NCBI GenBank assembly: GCA_021823905.1
Contig: JAKALX010000048.1
Coordinates: forward strand, 1-14,031
Source of the DNA: Chloroflexota bacterium
GTDB taxonomy: Bacteria > Chloroflexota > Dehalococcoidia > Tepidiformales > Tepidiformaceae
Length of the DNA stretch: 14,031 bases
Direction: 5' to 3'
Below the pieces are notes generated by a model. The model was not told the origin of the DNA, searched no databases, and saw only the letters and a program-made list of their open reading frames with translations. Of the stretch, positions 1-5,316 are shown in pieces (the stretch's first letter is position 1; every line of letters begins with the position of its first letter). Position numbers and translations under genes: made by a program.

Positions 1-1
1 G

Positions 2-1015
2 CAATACACGGAAGGGGAGCGGTTTCGTTCTATTGCCACGCCGTTGTTCTCGTCCGGGCAGCTCTCGGCCGTGCTGGTCACGGGGGTGGAGACGGCGGCC
101 ATCGATGACCCGCTTGCGATCCTGCGCGCCGTCCTCGTCATCGCCGTGCCGGCTACGAGCCTCGGTCTGGCGCTTGGCGCTTTCCTGATTGCGCGCCGCT
201 CGCTTCAGCCGGTCGCCGCGATCACCGCCGCCGCGAAGCGCATCGCCGCCGGCGAGCTCGAAGAGCGGATCTCAGGCATTCGGACTCACGATGAAGTGGG
301 GGAGCTCGCCGCCACATTCAACGGCATGCTCGACCGGCTCGCCGACACCGTCGAGCGTGAACGGCGCTTCACAGCTGATGCGGCGCACGAACTGCGGACG
401 CCGCTCTCGGCCATGGAAACCGGAATCGAGGTCACACTCTCCCGACCGCGCGATGCGGAGACCTACCGCGCCGCGCTGGAATCCGTCGGTGGCCAAGCTG
501 GCCGCCTGGTCCGGCTCACCCGCCAGCTGCTCTTGCTCTCACGGCTCGACGCGGGCCAGGCCGGCCTCGTGCTCTATCCCGTCGACCTCGGCGGGCTCAT
601 CTCCGCCATGACCGAGACCTTCCGCGAGCAGCATCGCGAGGCCAGTGTCGACCTCCACCTGCCGCCGAGCGAGGTGAACATCCGTGGCGATCTCGACACC
701 CTCGCGCGCGCATTTGGGAACGTTCTCGACAACGCGGTGCTTCACTGCGGCCGCCGAGTCCATCTCGACGTGGCGGTGAGCCGCACCGGGGCAGAGGCGC
801 GCGTCCGAATCGGCGACAACGGACCCGGCATGTCGCGAGAGCTTGTGCAGACCGCGTTCCAGCGCTTCAGCCGCGGCGACAGTGCACGCACGGTGAGCGG
901 GTCCGGCCTCGGCCTCGCGATCGTCGAGGCGATCGTCCGCGCGCACGGCGGCGCCGTCGCGCTCGCTTCGAACAACGAGGGCACGACGTTCGAGTTCACC
1001 TTCCCCGCGGTCTGA
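2..1015 (+). CDS. Sensor histidine kinase, 5' end cut by the window edge
   Basis: Membrane sensor kinase that autophosphorylates on histidine and passes phosphate to a response regulator, presumably encoded just off the left edge. The frame is open to base 2, so the true start lies outside; the TTG at 44 is internal because codons before it already read as sensor-domain sequence (RFRSIATPL). Numbering from that TTG: membrane segment about 25-49; HAMP about 50-101; HisKA H-box with H115 in HELRTPLSA; N-box with N226 and N230 in GNVLDNAV; G1 box DNGPGM at 258-263; F-box around 272-277; G2 box GSGLGLAIV at 286-294. All ATPase boxes are intact, so the kinase should be active. The layout resembles OmpR-family partner kinases. 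The stimulus is unknown. The next gene, a small exported protein, is 161 nt downstream. Confidence 0.95.
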   Translation, partial: QYTEGERFRSIATPLFSSGQLSAVLVTGVETAAIDDPLAILRAVLVIAVPATSLGLALGAFLIARRSLQPVAAITAAAKRIAAGELEERISGIRTHDEVGELAATFNGMLDRLADTVERERRFTADAAHELRTPLSAMETGIEVTLSRPRDAETYRAALESVGGQAGRLVRLTRQLLLLSRLDAGQAGLVLYPVDLGGLISAMTETFREQHREASVDLHLPPSEVNIRGDLDTLARAFGNVLDNAVLHCGRRVHLDVAVSRTGAEARVRIGDNGPGMSRELVQTAFQRFSRGDSARTVSGSGLGLAIVEAIVRAHGGAVALASNNEGTTFEFTFPAV

Positions 1016-1033
1016 TGAGCGGTTCTTGGGTTC

Positions 1034-1050
1034 ACGGTTGCGACCGTTTC
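1034..1050 (+). terminator. Weak hairpin after the kinase gene
   Basis: ACGGT-TGCG-ACCGT (1034-1047) is a 5-bp stem with a 4-nt loop followed by TTTC. It could be a weak intrinsic terminator or attenuator between the kinase and the next gene. The stem is short, so this is only a candidate. Confidence 0.25.
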
Positions 1051-1176
1051 GGTGATTGACCGGGCGCAGGCCATTGTCACCGTCCAAAGTCTTCAGCCGG
1101 CACTCATCCAGCCCTCACTTTCAGCGCGCATCGTAGGTTCACGGCCAGAACGGCCGCAGAAAGGAAGGTCCAGAGA

Positions 1177-1503
1177 ATGAAGCTAATCACCGTCAATCCG
1201 CGCCGCGCCTACCTGACGCTCGGGGCGCTCGCCGTCCTCACCCTGGCCGGCTCGGGCATGGTGCTCGCCACCGGTTCGGCGAGCGCGCAGACCCCCAGCG
1301 CCTCCAACAGCGCGGCCTGCGCCGCCCAGGACCAGGTCCCGGACACCGCCTCCACCTCCGCCACCGACACCGACAACGTGGATCTGCAGTGCGGCGACCA
1401 GACCGGTCCGGATTCGACAGGCAGCGCAAGCCAAGCCAACGATGCGTCGGACACTGGTCCGGACGCTCCTGAGGCTAACAGCCAGACGGACCCGGCTGGC
1501 TAG
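1177..1503 (+). CDS. Small acidic exported protein downstream of the kinase
   Basis: A 108-aa protein of no recognised family. The ATG has a good Shine-Dalgarno (AAGGAAGG, 1161-1168) 8 nt upstream. Residues 1-37 form a classic Sec signal: basic start (NPRR), hydrophobic stretch at about 13-32, and an ASA cleavage site before Q38. The mature part, about 71 aa, is low-complexity and rich in Ser, Thr, Asp, Ala, Gly and Gln, strongly acidic, with two cysteines (C48, C72) that could form one disulfide. It is probably a disordered extracytoplasmic protein. It follows a sensor kinase in the same direction and ends at a strong terminator, so it could be a target or accessory of that two-component system; this is inference. 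The tail is too short and irregular for a structured enzyme. Confidence 0.75.
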   Translation: MKLITVNPRRAYLTLGALAVLTLAGSGMVLATGSASAQTPSASNSAACAAQDQVPDTASTSATDTDNVDLQCGDQTGPDSTGSASQANDASDTGPDAPEANSQTDPAG

Positions 1504-1541
1504 CAATCTCCCTTCGGCCATCGCGGCATCGCCGCCCAGCC

Positions 1542-1582
1542 AAGGCTGGCGGGACCAACTGCCCGGTCCCGCCGGCCTTCTT
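1542..1582 (+). terminator. Strong intrinsic-type terminator
   Basis: Left arm 1542-1556 (AAGGCTGGCGGGACC) pairs with right arm 1565-1579 (GGTCCCGCCGGCCTT) over 15 bp with one G-U, around an 8-nt loop. The 3' arm ends in CTT followed by CTT, giving a short pyrimidine tail. It closes the kinase/exported-protein unit. Confidence 0.75.
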
Positions 1583-1724
1583 CCGCGTTCTGGCGAACCA
1601 ACGGCGGCTTCGGCAATCATGCCTGCCTCGGGTTGTCCGTCACGGGCTGCCGTCCGTGTCCGCGGGGTCCGGCCTGGGCGTTGACGCCGTAGGGCGACCT
1701 TGAATGGGACCGGGTGAGGTAGCC

Positions 1725-1742
1725 GCGCGCCACGGTGCGCGC
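1725..1742 (-). terminator. GC-rich hairpin below the minus-strand RHH gene
   Basis: GCGCGC (1725-1730) and GCGCGC (1737-1742) form a 6-bp stem with a 6-nt loop, 19 bases beyond the stop of the minus-strand gene that ends at 1762. There is no T-run, so it is a weak terminator candidate. I see no gene between 1583 and 1761. Confidence 0.25.
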
Positions 1743-1761
1743 ATCCGACGCCGGGGCGCTG

Positions 1762-2049
1762 CTACCCGGCCGGGAACCCTCGCGCGGCGTGCGTGTCGTA
1801 GTCCATCCCGTAGATTCGCTTGAAGTCCGCGACGGCGGCGAGCTCGCGCTTGCTGTGAGGGCTGGCGCACCACTCGCCCTCCTCGCCCGCCAGCGGCTCG
1901 AAGGAGTGCAGGACGATCTTCTCCAGGAGCTGACCGAGGCTGATGCCCTCGAACTCGGCCAGCCCCTTGAGAACCTTGACCATCCGCTTTTCCATCCGGA
2001 CTCCGAGTTGGACGCGCTCGATTGCGACTGAATCTGGGGAATTTGGCAT
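1762..2049 (-). CDS. Ribbon-helix-helix-like small protein
   Basis: A 95-aa cytoplasmic protein. Residues about 11-50 fit a ribbon-helix-helix (MetJ/Arc/CopG-like) fold: a short strand (RVQLGVRM), a basic helix (MEKRMVKVLKGLAEF), a turn (EGIS) and a second helix (LGQLLEKIVLHSFE). Such proteins usually bind DNA as dimers. The rest (about 55-95), with a YGMDYDTHAARGF end, is not recognised. The ATG is well supported: on the minus strand AGGAGAGGA (2057-2065) lies 7 nt upstream. It is divergent from the first sigma-region-4 cassette, with an inverted repeat in the gap that could be its operator. No toxin partner is adjacent. The fold is moderately supported; the regulatory role is inference. Confidence 0.7.
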   Translation of the reverse strand: MPNSPDSVAIERVQLGVRMEKRMVKVLKGLAEFEGISLGQLLEKIVLHSFEPLAGEEGEWCASPHSKRELAAVADFKRIYGMDYDTHAARGFPAG

Positions 2050-2080
2050 GGCGGCGTCCTCTCCTACTGTTGGTTACGGG

Positions 2081-2092
2081 ACATAGGTATGT
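2081..2092. promoter_or_regulatory. 12-bp inverted repeat, possible operator
   Basis: ACATAGGTATGT: 5-bp arms around a GG centre, located 31 bases upstream of the minus-strand RHH gene and 48 bases before the cassette promoter at 2141. RHH proteins typically bind short palindromes near their own promoters, so autoregulation is plausible. It is short enough to arise by chance. Confidence 0.25.
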
Positions 2093-2140
2093 TGGGACCA
2101 GTGTACCAGAGAATCAATGGGCGTCAACGGTGCTCGCCAA

Positions 2141-2166
2141 GGAACCGATCGTTTTCACGAATCGTC
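2141..2166 (+). promoter_or_regulatory. ECF-type promoter-like sequence, cassette copy 1
   Basis: GGAACC (2141-2146), 16-nt spacer, CGTC (2163-2166). This matches the general GGAAC(C)-N16/17-CGTC/CGTT form used by many ECF sigma factors. The same elements and spacing recur at 4791-4816, and repeat similarity begins at the -35-like hexamer. The start codon of the sigma-region-4 gene is at 2237, leaving a leader of roughly 60-65 nt. Confidence 0.5.
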
Positions 2167-2236
2167 TTGATAGGGGACATGGGCGCGTGCTATCACGTCC
2201 GTGCCCCCAGAGAGCGAGCGAGGATGGAGGAAGGGC

Positions 2237-2536
2237 GTGGAAGCGACGGTTATACGAGCGATCGAGGAGCGACGCGGGCTTTTCGAACAGGATCATCGGC
2301 AGGATCTTCCGGCCAGGCAGAGGGAGGTGCTCATGTTGGAGTACTTCGGGTTCGAGGTGGACGAGATTGCCACCCTGTTTGGCACGTCGAAGCAGACCGT
2401 AAAGAACCAGGCTTACCAGGCGCGGGCGGCAGTCGTCCCGCCAAGCCTGCCGCCGACGCGTGCGAGCGCGTCGGTTTGGGCAGGCATTCACCGGGGCTGT
2501 TGCATGGCCGCGGCGTTCGCGATGCTTGAAATTTAG
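2237..2536 (+). CDS. Stand-alone sigma-70 region 4-like HTH protein, copy 1
   Basis: A 99-aa protein that is almost only a sigma-70 region 4 (type 2) domain. Residues about 23-66 read LPARQREVL...DEIATLFGTSKQTVKNQ...QARAAV, the helix-turn-helix that contacts -35 elements; region 2, needed for core binding and melting, is absent. A tail (about 67-99) carries WAGIHRGCCMAAAFAMLE. I chose GTG 2237: GGAGGA lies 5 nt upstream, and comparison with copy 2 shows that upstream in-frame starts (such as 2201) are not conserved because the leaders differ by an indel. It is about 81% identical to the protein at 4885. It may be a regulator that works without its own region 2, or a remnant of an ECF sigma factor. 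The first gene downstream encodes an exported protein. Confidence 0.8.
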   Translation: MEATVIRAIEERRGLFEQDHRQDLPARQREVLMLEYFGFEVDEIATLFGTSKQTVKNQAYQARAAVVPPSLPPTRASASVWAGIHRGCCMAAAFAMLEI

Positions 2537-2549
2537 CGGCCGCTCAGCT

Positions 2550-2586
2550 GAAAAGACTAAGAAAGTAGTACTGGGGGACCATGCGG
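2550..2586 (+). promoter_or_regulatory. Conserved non-coding block after sigma-region-4 gene, copy 1
   Basis: Bases 2550-2573 are identical to 5199-5222, and the match continues through GGGACCATGCGG with a single change. It lies after the stop codon and 49 bases before the exported-protein ATG at 2635. Being non-coding yet better conserved than the adjacent coding sequence suggests a functional DNA or RNA element, for example a promoter or operator for the downstream gene. Confidence 0.5.
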
Positions 2587-2634
2587 GCACGTGCGTTGTA
2601 AGTAGATGCTGCATCCCGAAACGAGGGACCAGAC

Positions 2635-3204
2635 ATGGAACGACGGGTTACGCGCAGGAAAGCACTTCAGACGGCCGCGGCGGCTGGCGCTGCGGGCGCA
2701 GCAGCGGTCGCGGGAATCAAGAGCGCCGAAGCGCTCACAGAATGGGACCTGTCTTCACCGATCTACGGACAAATCACAACCGGCTGGCACGATTCGGGCG
2801 CGCTCGATATTCAGGGGCGGGCCGGAAGCGTGAGCGTCTATGCGTATTTCCGGCGCGGCTCGGCGGCGTACGGATACATCGAAGTGACTGACATCCAGCC
2901 GTCGTGTGAGTCCCCGTCTTATCCAACTCACAAGATCGTGTACTTCTATCTGAGAACAGATGGCGGCCAGGCTTACGTCGGCTCAGCGCTGGCGCAGCAC
3001 GTGGACAGCGTTGGCGTTTCCAAGGGGAGCTTGTACGCGTGTCCTCAATGGATCGCAGCTCAAGCCAGTGGAGGATTCTAAAGCTACAGTTGCTATACCG
3101 GCCCGCACGTGCACTATTGGGCTAATGGAACCCAAGTGGGCAACCCACAGGTCAACGATTTGACATATCTAGACTCACCCATCTTCTGGAAGTGGAACGT
3201 CTAG
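2635..3204 (+). pseudogene. Tat-exported M23 (LytM)-like peptidase with in-frame stop
   Basis: ATG 2635 has GAGGG (2622-2626) upstream. Codons run to TAA at 3079-3081 (148 aa), but the same frame continues for 40 clearly protein-like codons to TAG at 3202-3204. N-terminus: twin-arginine TRRKALQ (6-12), Ala-rich hydrophobic stretch, AEA cleavage site near 33. The mature part resembles M23 zinc peptidases: QITTGWHDSGALDIQG (46-61) with H52 and D58, then a VYA strand, and beyond the stop YTGPHVHYWANG with H158-x-H160, the usual GPHxH zinc/catalytic motif. The TAA removes that motif, so the 148-aa product should be inactive. Cysteines C91 and C136, plus C153 after the stop. Causes: a nonsense mutation (TAC to TAA would suffice), a sequencing error, or readthrough. 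The family assignment is moderate; the interruption is directly visible. Confidence 0.65.
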
Positions 3205-3232
3205 CCATCGGCGGCATGTCGAGGAGGATCCC

Positions 3233-3889
3233 ATGACCATCGAGCGACACGGACAGCACTTTGTCTTCTACGATGACGGGGATGCGCTTGCCGAGATGGA
3301 TTTCGGCACAGCCGCCGTCACCGACGCCTACTTCCCCGAGGGAAAAGGATATTTCGACAACATTCGCTTGGCGGAATACGGCAGTGCGGAAGAGCTGGCG
3401 AAGGCGGTGGCGCCAGTTCGGGTCCCGGTCGCGCAGTATGTACCGGCAGGCTACCGCATTTTCGGGCATTATGCGATCCGCACGCCCTCTGGCGCGGTGA
3501 GCGACCTCGCGACGGTGTTTGTCGAGCAGGACCTGAAAGAGGTGAAGCTTGCCTTCTCTTCGAGGCCGTTGAAGCCGGGTGATGGTGCCATCACCATCTT
3601 CACGACCAGGCGGGCCAAGCCCGTGTTGGCGTATGAGGCAGTGCGAACGACGCGCACGCATGAGGACGCTCGTCTTACACAGCATCCACACGAGCTAATT
3701 CAAGTCGGGGGGAAGGACACTGTGCTCATGCGCTTTGATGCTGGGCCTGGTGGGGAACCCCTCCGCGGCCGCCAGATTCCCCGCGAGTTCGTGACTTGGT
3801 ACGAACCACTGGTTGAAGGTTGGATTTCAGTTCATTCCAGCGCCGAAGTTGGGGAGATAAGGAAGATCGCCGATGGCATCCGGCTTTAG
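3233..3889 (+). CDS. Protein with DUF4367-like C-terminal region, module 1
   Basis: A 218-aa protein without signal peptide or membrane helix, so probably cytoplasmic. ATG 3233 has a strong GAGGAGGA (3221-3228). The segment AEELAKAVAPVRVPV followed by YVPAGYRIFG (about 52-78), a beta-rich middle, and the end GWISVHSSAEVGEIRKIADG (about 196-215) follow the pattern of DUF4367-type domains (A..F.V..P..LP.GY.L, ending in an acidic/IA helix), often found in anti-sigma or envelope-stress contexts. The same pattern occurs in the membrane-anchored protein at 5902. It lies 28 nt after the interrupted peptidase gene and overlaps the next gene by 17 nt, so the two are translationally coupled. The domain call is from pattern only; function is unknown. 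Confidence 0.7.
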   Translation: MTIERHGQHFVFYDDGDALAEMDFGTAAVTDAYFPEGKGYFDNIRLAEYGSAEELAKAVAPVRVPVAQYVPAGYRIFGHYAIRTPSGAVSDLATVFVEQDLKEVKLAFSSRPLKPGDGAITIFTTRRAKPVLAYEAVRTTRTHEDARLTQHPHELIQVGGKDTVLMRFDAGPGGEPLRGRQIPREFVTWYEPLVEGWISVHSSAEVGEIRKIADGIRL

Positions 3890-4520
3890 ATCCGTCGTTG
3901 GGCTCGCGATGGTGGTCGCCCTACTGGGCTGGGCGCCGGGTTCGGCCGCAGCTCAAGTGCCCGACCCACTCGCCGGCGTTGGTGCAGGCGTGGTCGCTGT
4001 CGCGCGCGCGATCGATGGCGGCCAGCCCGATGTGATCGCTGGCTTCGTGGCGTTCGAACCTATTGTGCGAACGAGCTACCCTGGCGACGGCGTTCAGGTC
4101 AGCCGCGATACAGCGATTGCGGACATCCGAGCAGCGGTCGTGTCCAACGCGGCTGCAGGTGATGTCTTGGGGGGCGGAGCGTATCGGCTGATCGCCGTTT
4201 GGATACCACGTTCCCGACCGAGCGAGGTTTATCTCCTCGGTTCTGGTATCGATGCCCGGGGGAACAGGATGACAACCGTCTTCACCATGATGAACACCGG
4301 TCAGACGATCATCGCCTACGGGCGCGCGGGCAATACTCAGGCGGTACTCGAGCAGTTCGCCCGCGATGGCGACTTGCGACTGGTGCCGCTCGGAACGGTG
4401 CTTCCACCCGCAACCGGTTCCGGCTCGGAATCCGCGCACCATCGGATACCCCTCGTGGCGGCGTCCGTCGTGGTTATGGGTAGTGCACTAGCTTTGGCAG
4501 CCCTCGGTAAGTGCCGCTAG
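3873..4520 (+). CDS. Exported protein with C-terminal membrane anchor
   Basis: A 215-aa protein of no recognised family. ATG 3873 lies inside the end of the previous gene (17-nt overlap) with AAGGAAG (3859-3865) 7 nt upstream. Residues 1-27 are a Sec signal (hydrophobic about 8-20, cleavage after AAA). The extracytoplasmic domain (28-175) is a mixed fold; GGQPDVIAGFVAFEPIVRTS is faintly like an NTF2/SnoaL-type start but too weak to call. The C-terminus has the order of a cell-wall sorting signal: LPPATG (178-183), a polar stretch, a hydrophobic helix (about 192-211) and a short basic tail KCR. The motif is not canonical LPxTG. It would be held at the outer membrane face or cell wall. It is the last gene of module 1. 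Confidence 0.75.
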   Translation: MASGFRSVVGLAMVVALLGWAPGSAAAQVPDPLAGVGAGVVAVARAIDGGQPDVIAGFVAFEPIVRTSYPGDGVQVSRDTAIADIRAAVVSNAAAGDVLGGGAYRLIAVWIPRSRPSEVYLLGSGIDARGNRMTTVFTMMNTGQTIIAYGRAGNTQAVLEQFARDGDLRLVPLGTVLPPATGSGSESAHHRIPLVAASVVVMGSALALAALGKCR

Positions 4521-4542
4521 CGGGATTGGTATAGGTCCGCTC

Positions 4543-4762
4543 TCACACCTCCGCCACGGCCTCGCCTTCGACCACTGACTCGCCCGCCTGGTTCACGGTC
4601 ACGAGTTTCACCGTCACGAGCTGCTTGCCGTTGCCGGCTTCGGCGACGTTCGTGACTTCGCCTTTTGCCGTCAGGGTGTCGCCGGGCCAGACCTGCTTCG
4701 TGAAGCGGACGCCGTACTTCTTCAGGTTCCCTTTGCCCAGCCAGCCGGTCACCATGCGGCCC
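4543..4762 (-). pseudogene. Truncated 3' end of a MaoC-type hydratase gene
   Basis: Bases 4545-4761 align without gaps to 6567-6783 in the intact maoC gene, with 18 differences by my count in 217 bases. The remnant encodes the C-terminal 70 residues from an internal Met, and only two residues differ (E for D, G for D); the other changes are silent. The catalytic N-terminal half (SGDxNPxH) is missing, replaced after 4761 by unrelated sequence that leads into the second sigma-region-4 cassette 29 bases on. The mainly silent divergence means the sequence evolved as a working gene before truncation. It forms a direct repeat with the intact gene, flanking module 2. Confidence 0.9.
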
Positions 4763-4790
4763 TTGCTCCCGACCGAGCTTTCTCCGGCAC

Positions 4791-4816
4791 GGAACCAATC
4801 GTTTACACGAATCGTC
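4791..4816 (+). promoter_or_regulatory. ECF-type promoter-like sequence, cassette copy 2
   Basis: GGAACC (4791-4796), 16-nt spacer, CGTC (4813-4816), with elements and spacing identical to copy 1 although spacer bases differ. The sequence before GGAACC is unrelated in the two copies, so the promoter-like site belongs to the cassette. Confidence 0.5.
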
Positions 4817-4884
4817 TTGATAGGGGACGTGAGCGTGTGCTATTACGTCAGTGCCCCCCCCTCGCGGCGGGATGGAGGAAGAGC

Positions 4885-5196
4885 GTGGAACCGGCGGTTA
4901 TACGAGCGATCGAGGAGCGACGCGGGCTTTTCGAACAGGACCATCGGCCGGATCTCCCGGCCAGGCAGCGCGAGGTGCTCCTGCTGGAGTACTCCGGCTT
5001 CGAGGGGGACGAGATTGCCAGCCTGTTCGGCACCTCGAAGCAGACGGTGAAGAACCAGCTTCACCAGGCGCGAATGGCTGTGGTTCCGCCCAGCCTGCCG
5101 GCGACCCGCGCGAACGCGACGTTCTGGACGGGCGTTCACTGGGGCTGCTGCATGGCCACGGCGTTCGCGATGCTTGAGGTTTTAGCGTCCGCTTAG
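4885..5196 (+). CDS. Stand-alone sigma-70 region 4-like HTH protein, copy 2
   Basis: A 103-aa paralogue of the protein at 2237. Region 4 HTH at about 23-66 (LPARQREVLLLEY, DEIASLFGTSKQTVKNQ, LHQARMAV), then WTGVHWGCCMATAFAMLE near the C-terminus. GTG 4885 is chosen because GGAGGA sits 5 nt upstream and matches copy 1; the longer in-frame start at GTG 4837 lies in leader sequence that is frame-shifted relative to copy 1. One extra T near the end moves the frame, so this copy reads four codons past the position of the copy 1 stop (LASA then TAG). HTH residues are almost unchanged between copies while the linker varies, suggesting both were under selection. It heads module 2 and may act on the conserved non-coding block just downstream; that link is inference. 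Confidence 0.8.
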   Translation: MEPAVIRAIEERRGLFEQDHRPDLPARQREVLLLEYSGFEGDEIASLFGTSKQTVKNQLHQARMAVVPPSLPATRANATFWTGVHWGCCMATAFAMLEVLASA

Positions 5197-5198
5197 CC

Positions 5199-5235
5199 GA
5201 AAAGACTAAGAAAGTAGTACTGCGGGACCATGCGG
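5199..5235 (+). promoter_or_regulatory. Conserved non-coding block after sigma-region-4 gene, copy 2
   Basis: Second copy of the block at 2550-2586: 24 identical bases (5199-5222), then CGGGACCATGCGG. It includes an AGTACT palindrome. In both modules it sits between the regulator gene and an exported-protein gene, as expected for a control site of the downstream gene. Confidence 0.5.
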
Positions 5236-5279
5236 CGACTCGCCTTGTGCGGCAAGGTTGGCGACGTGCAGGCGCCTGT

Positions 5280-5294
5280 TTCGAGAATCTCGAA
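5280..5294. promoter_or_regulatory. 15-bp palindrome upstream of exported-protein gene
   Basis: TTCGAGA-A-TCTCGAA: perfect 7-bp arms around one base, 22 bases before the GTG start at 5317. It would fit a dimeric HTH operator. It has no counterpart in module 1. Confidence 0.4.
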
Positions 5295-5316
5295 CTCTGA
5301 AGAGGAGATCTACTAA

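Larger units (their letters stand above)
2141..2599 (+). repeat. Sigma-region-4 cassette, copy 1 (direct repeat with 4791-5248)
   Basis: A 459-bp unit repeated in the same orientation at 4791-5248. Both copies start at the GGAACC hexamer, continue through a leader, the whole sigma-region-4 gene and a conserved 3' non-coding block, then lose similarity after the TTGT at 2596-2599. The copies differ by a 2-nt length change in the leader and one inserted T at the gene end, plus scattered substitutions. I see no terminal inverted repeats, target-site duplication or transposase, so this is a diverged duplication or two related insertions rather than a recognisable insertion sequence. Confidence 0.9.
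4791..5248 (+). repeat. Sigma-region-4 cassette, copy 2 (direct repeat with 2141-2599)
   Basis: A 458-bp counterpart of 2141-2599 in the same orientation. It shares the GGAACC start, leader, gene and 3' non-coding block; similarity stops about 5248. The left edge is 29 bases from the breakpoint of the truncated maoC copy (4761/4762), which suggests the cassette or a larger piece carrying it arrived by recombination inside a maoC-like gene. Confidence 0.9.

Noticed and set aside
539..1087. Minus-strand frames opposite the histidine kinase
   Set aside because: They overlap an intact kinase catalytic domain and show no domain pattern; shadows of high-GC codon bias.
1442..1684. Plus-strand frame after the small exported protein
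   Set aside because: It overlaps the exported-protein gene out of frame and runs through the terminator hairpin; Arg/Pro-rich, no Shine-Dalgarno.
2089..2529. Alternative plus-strand frames through cassette copy 1, and longer starts for the small protein at 2201 and 4837
   Set aside because: The frame with the HTH is the one conserved between copies. The leaders differ by an indel, so extended N-termini are not shared; GTG 2237 and 4885 each have GGAGGA.
3079..3081. Recoding of the stop as selenocysteine or pyrrolysine
   Set aside because: The codon is TAA; selenocysteine uses TGA and pyrrolysine uses TAG.
4514..4523. CCGCTAGCGG palindrome at the end of the anchored-protein gene as terminator
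   Set aside because: Only a 10-bp self-complementary site with no loop or T-run; probably chance at the stop codon.
4543..4755. Functional 70-aa protein from the truncated maoC copy
   Set aside because: It lacks the catalytic SGDxNPxH half and has no convincing start signal; treated as a pseudogene.
2141..5248. Insertion sequence or transposon
   Set aside because: No transposase, terminal inverted repeats or target duplications could be found at the repeat edges.
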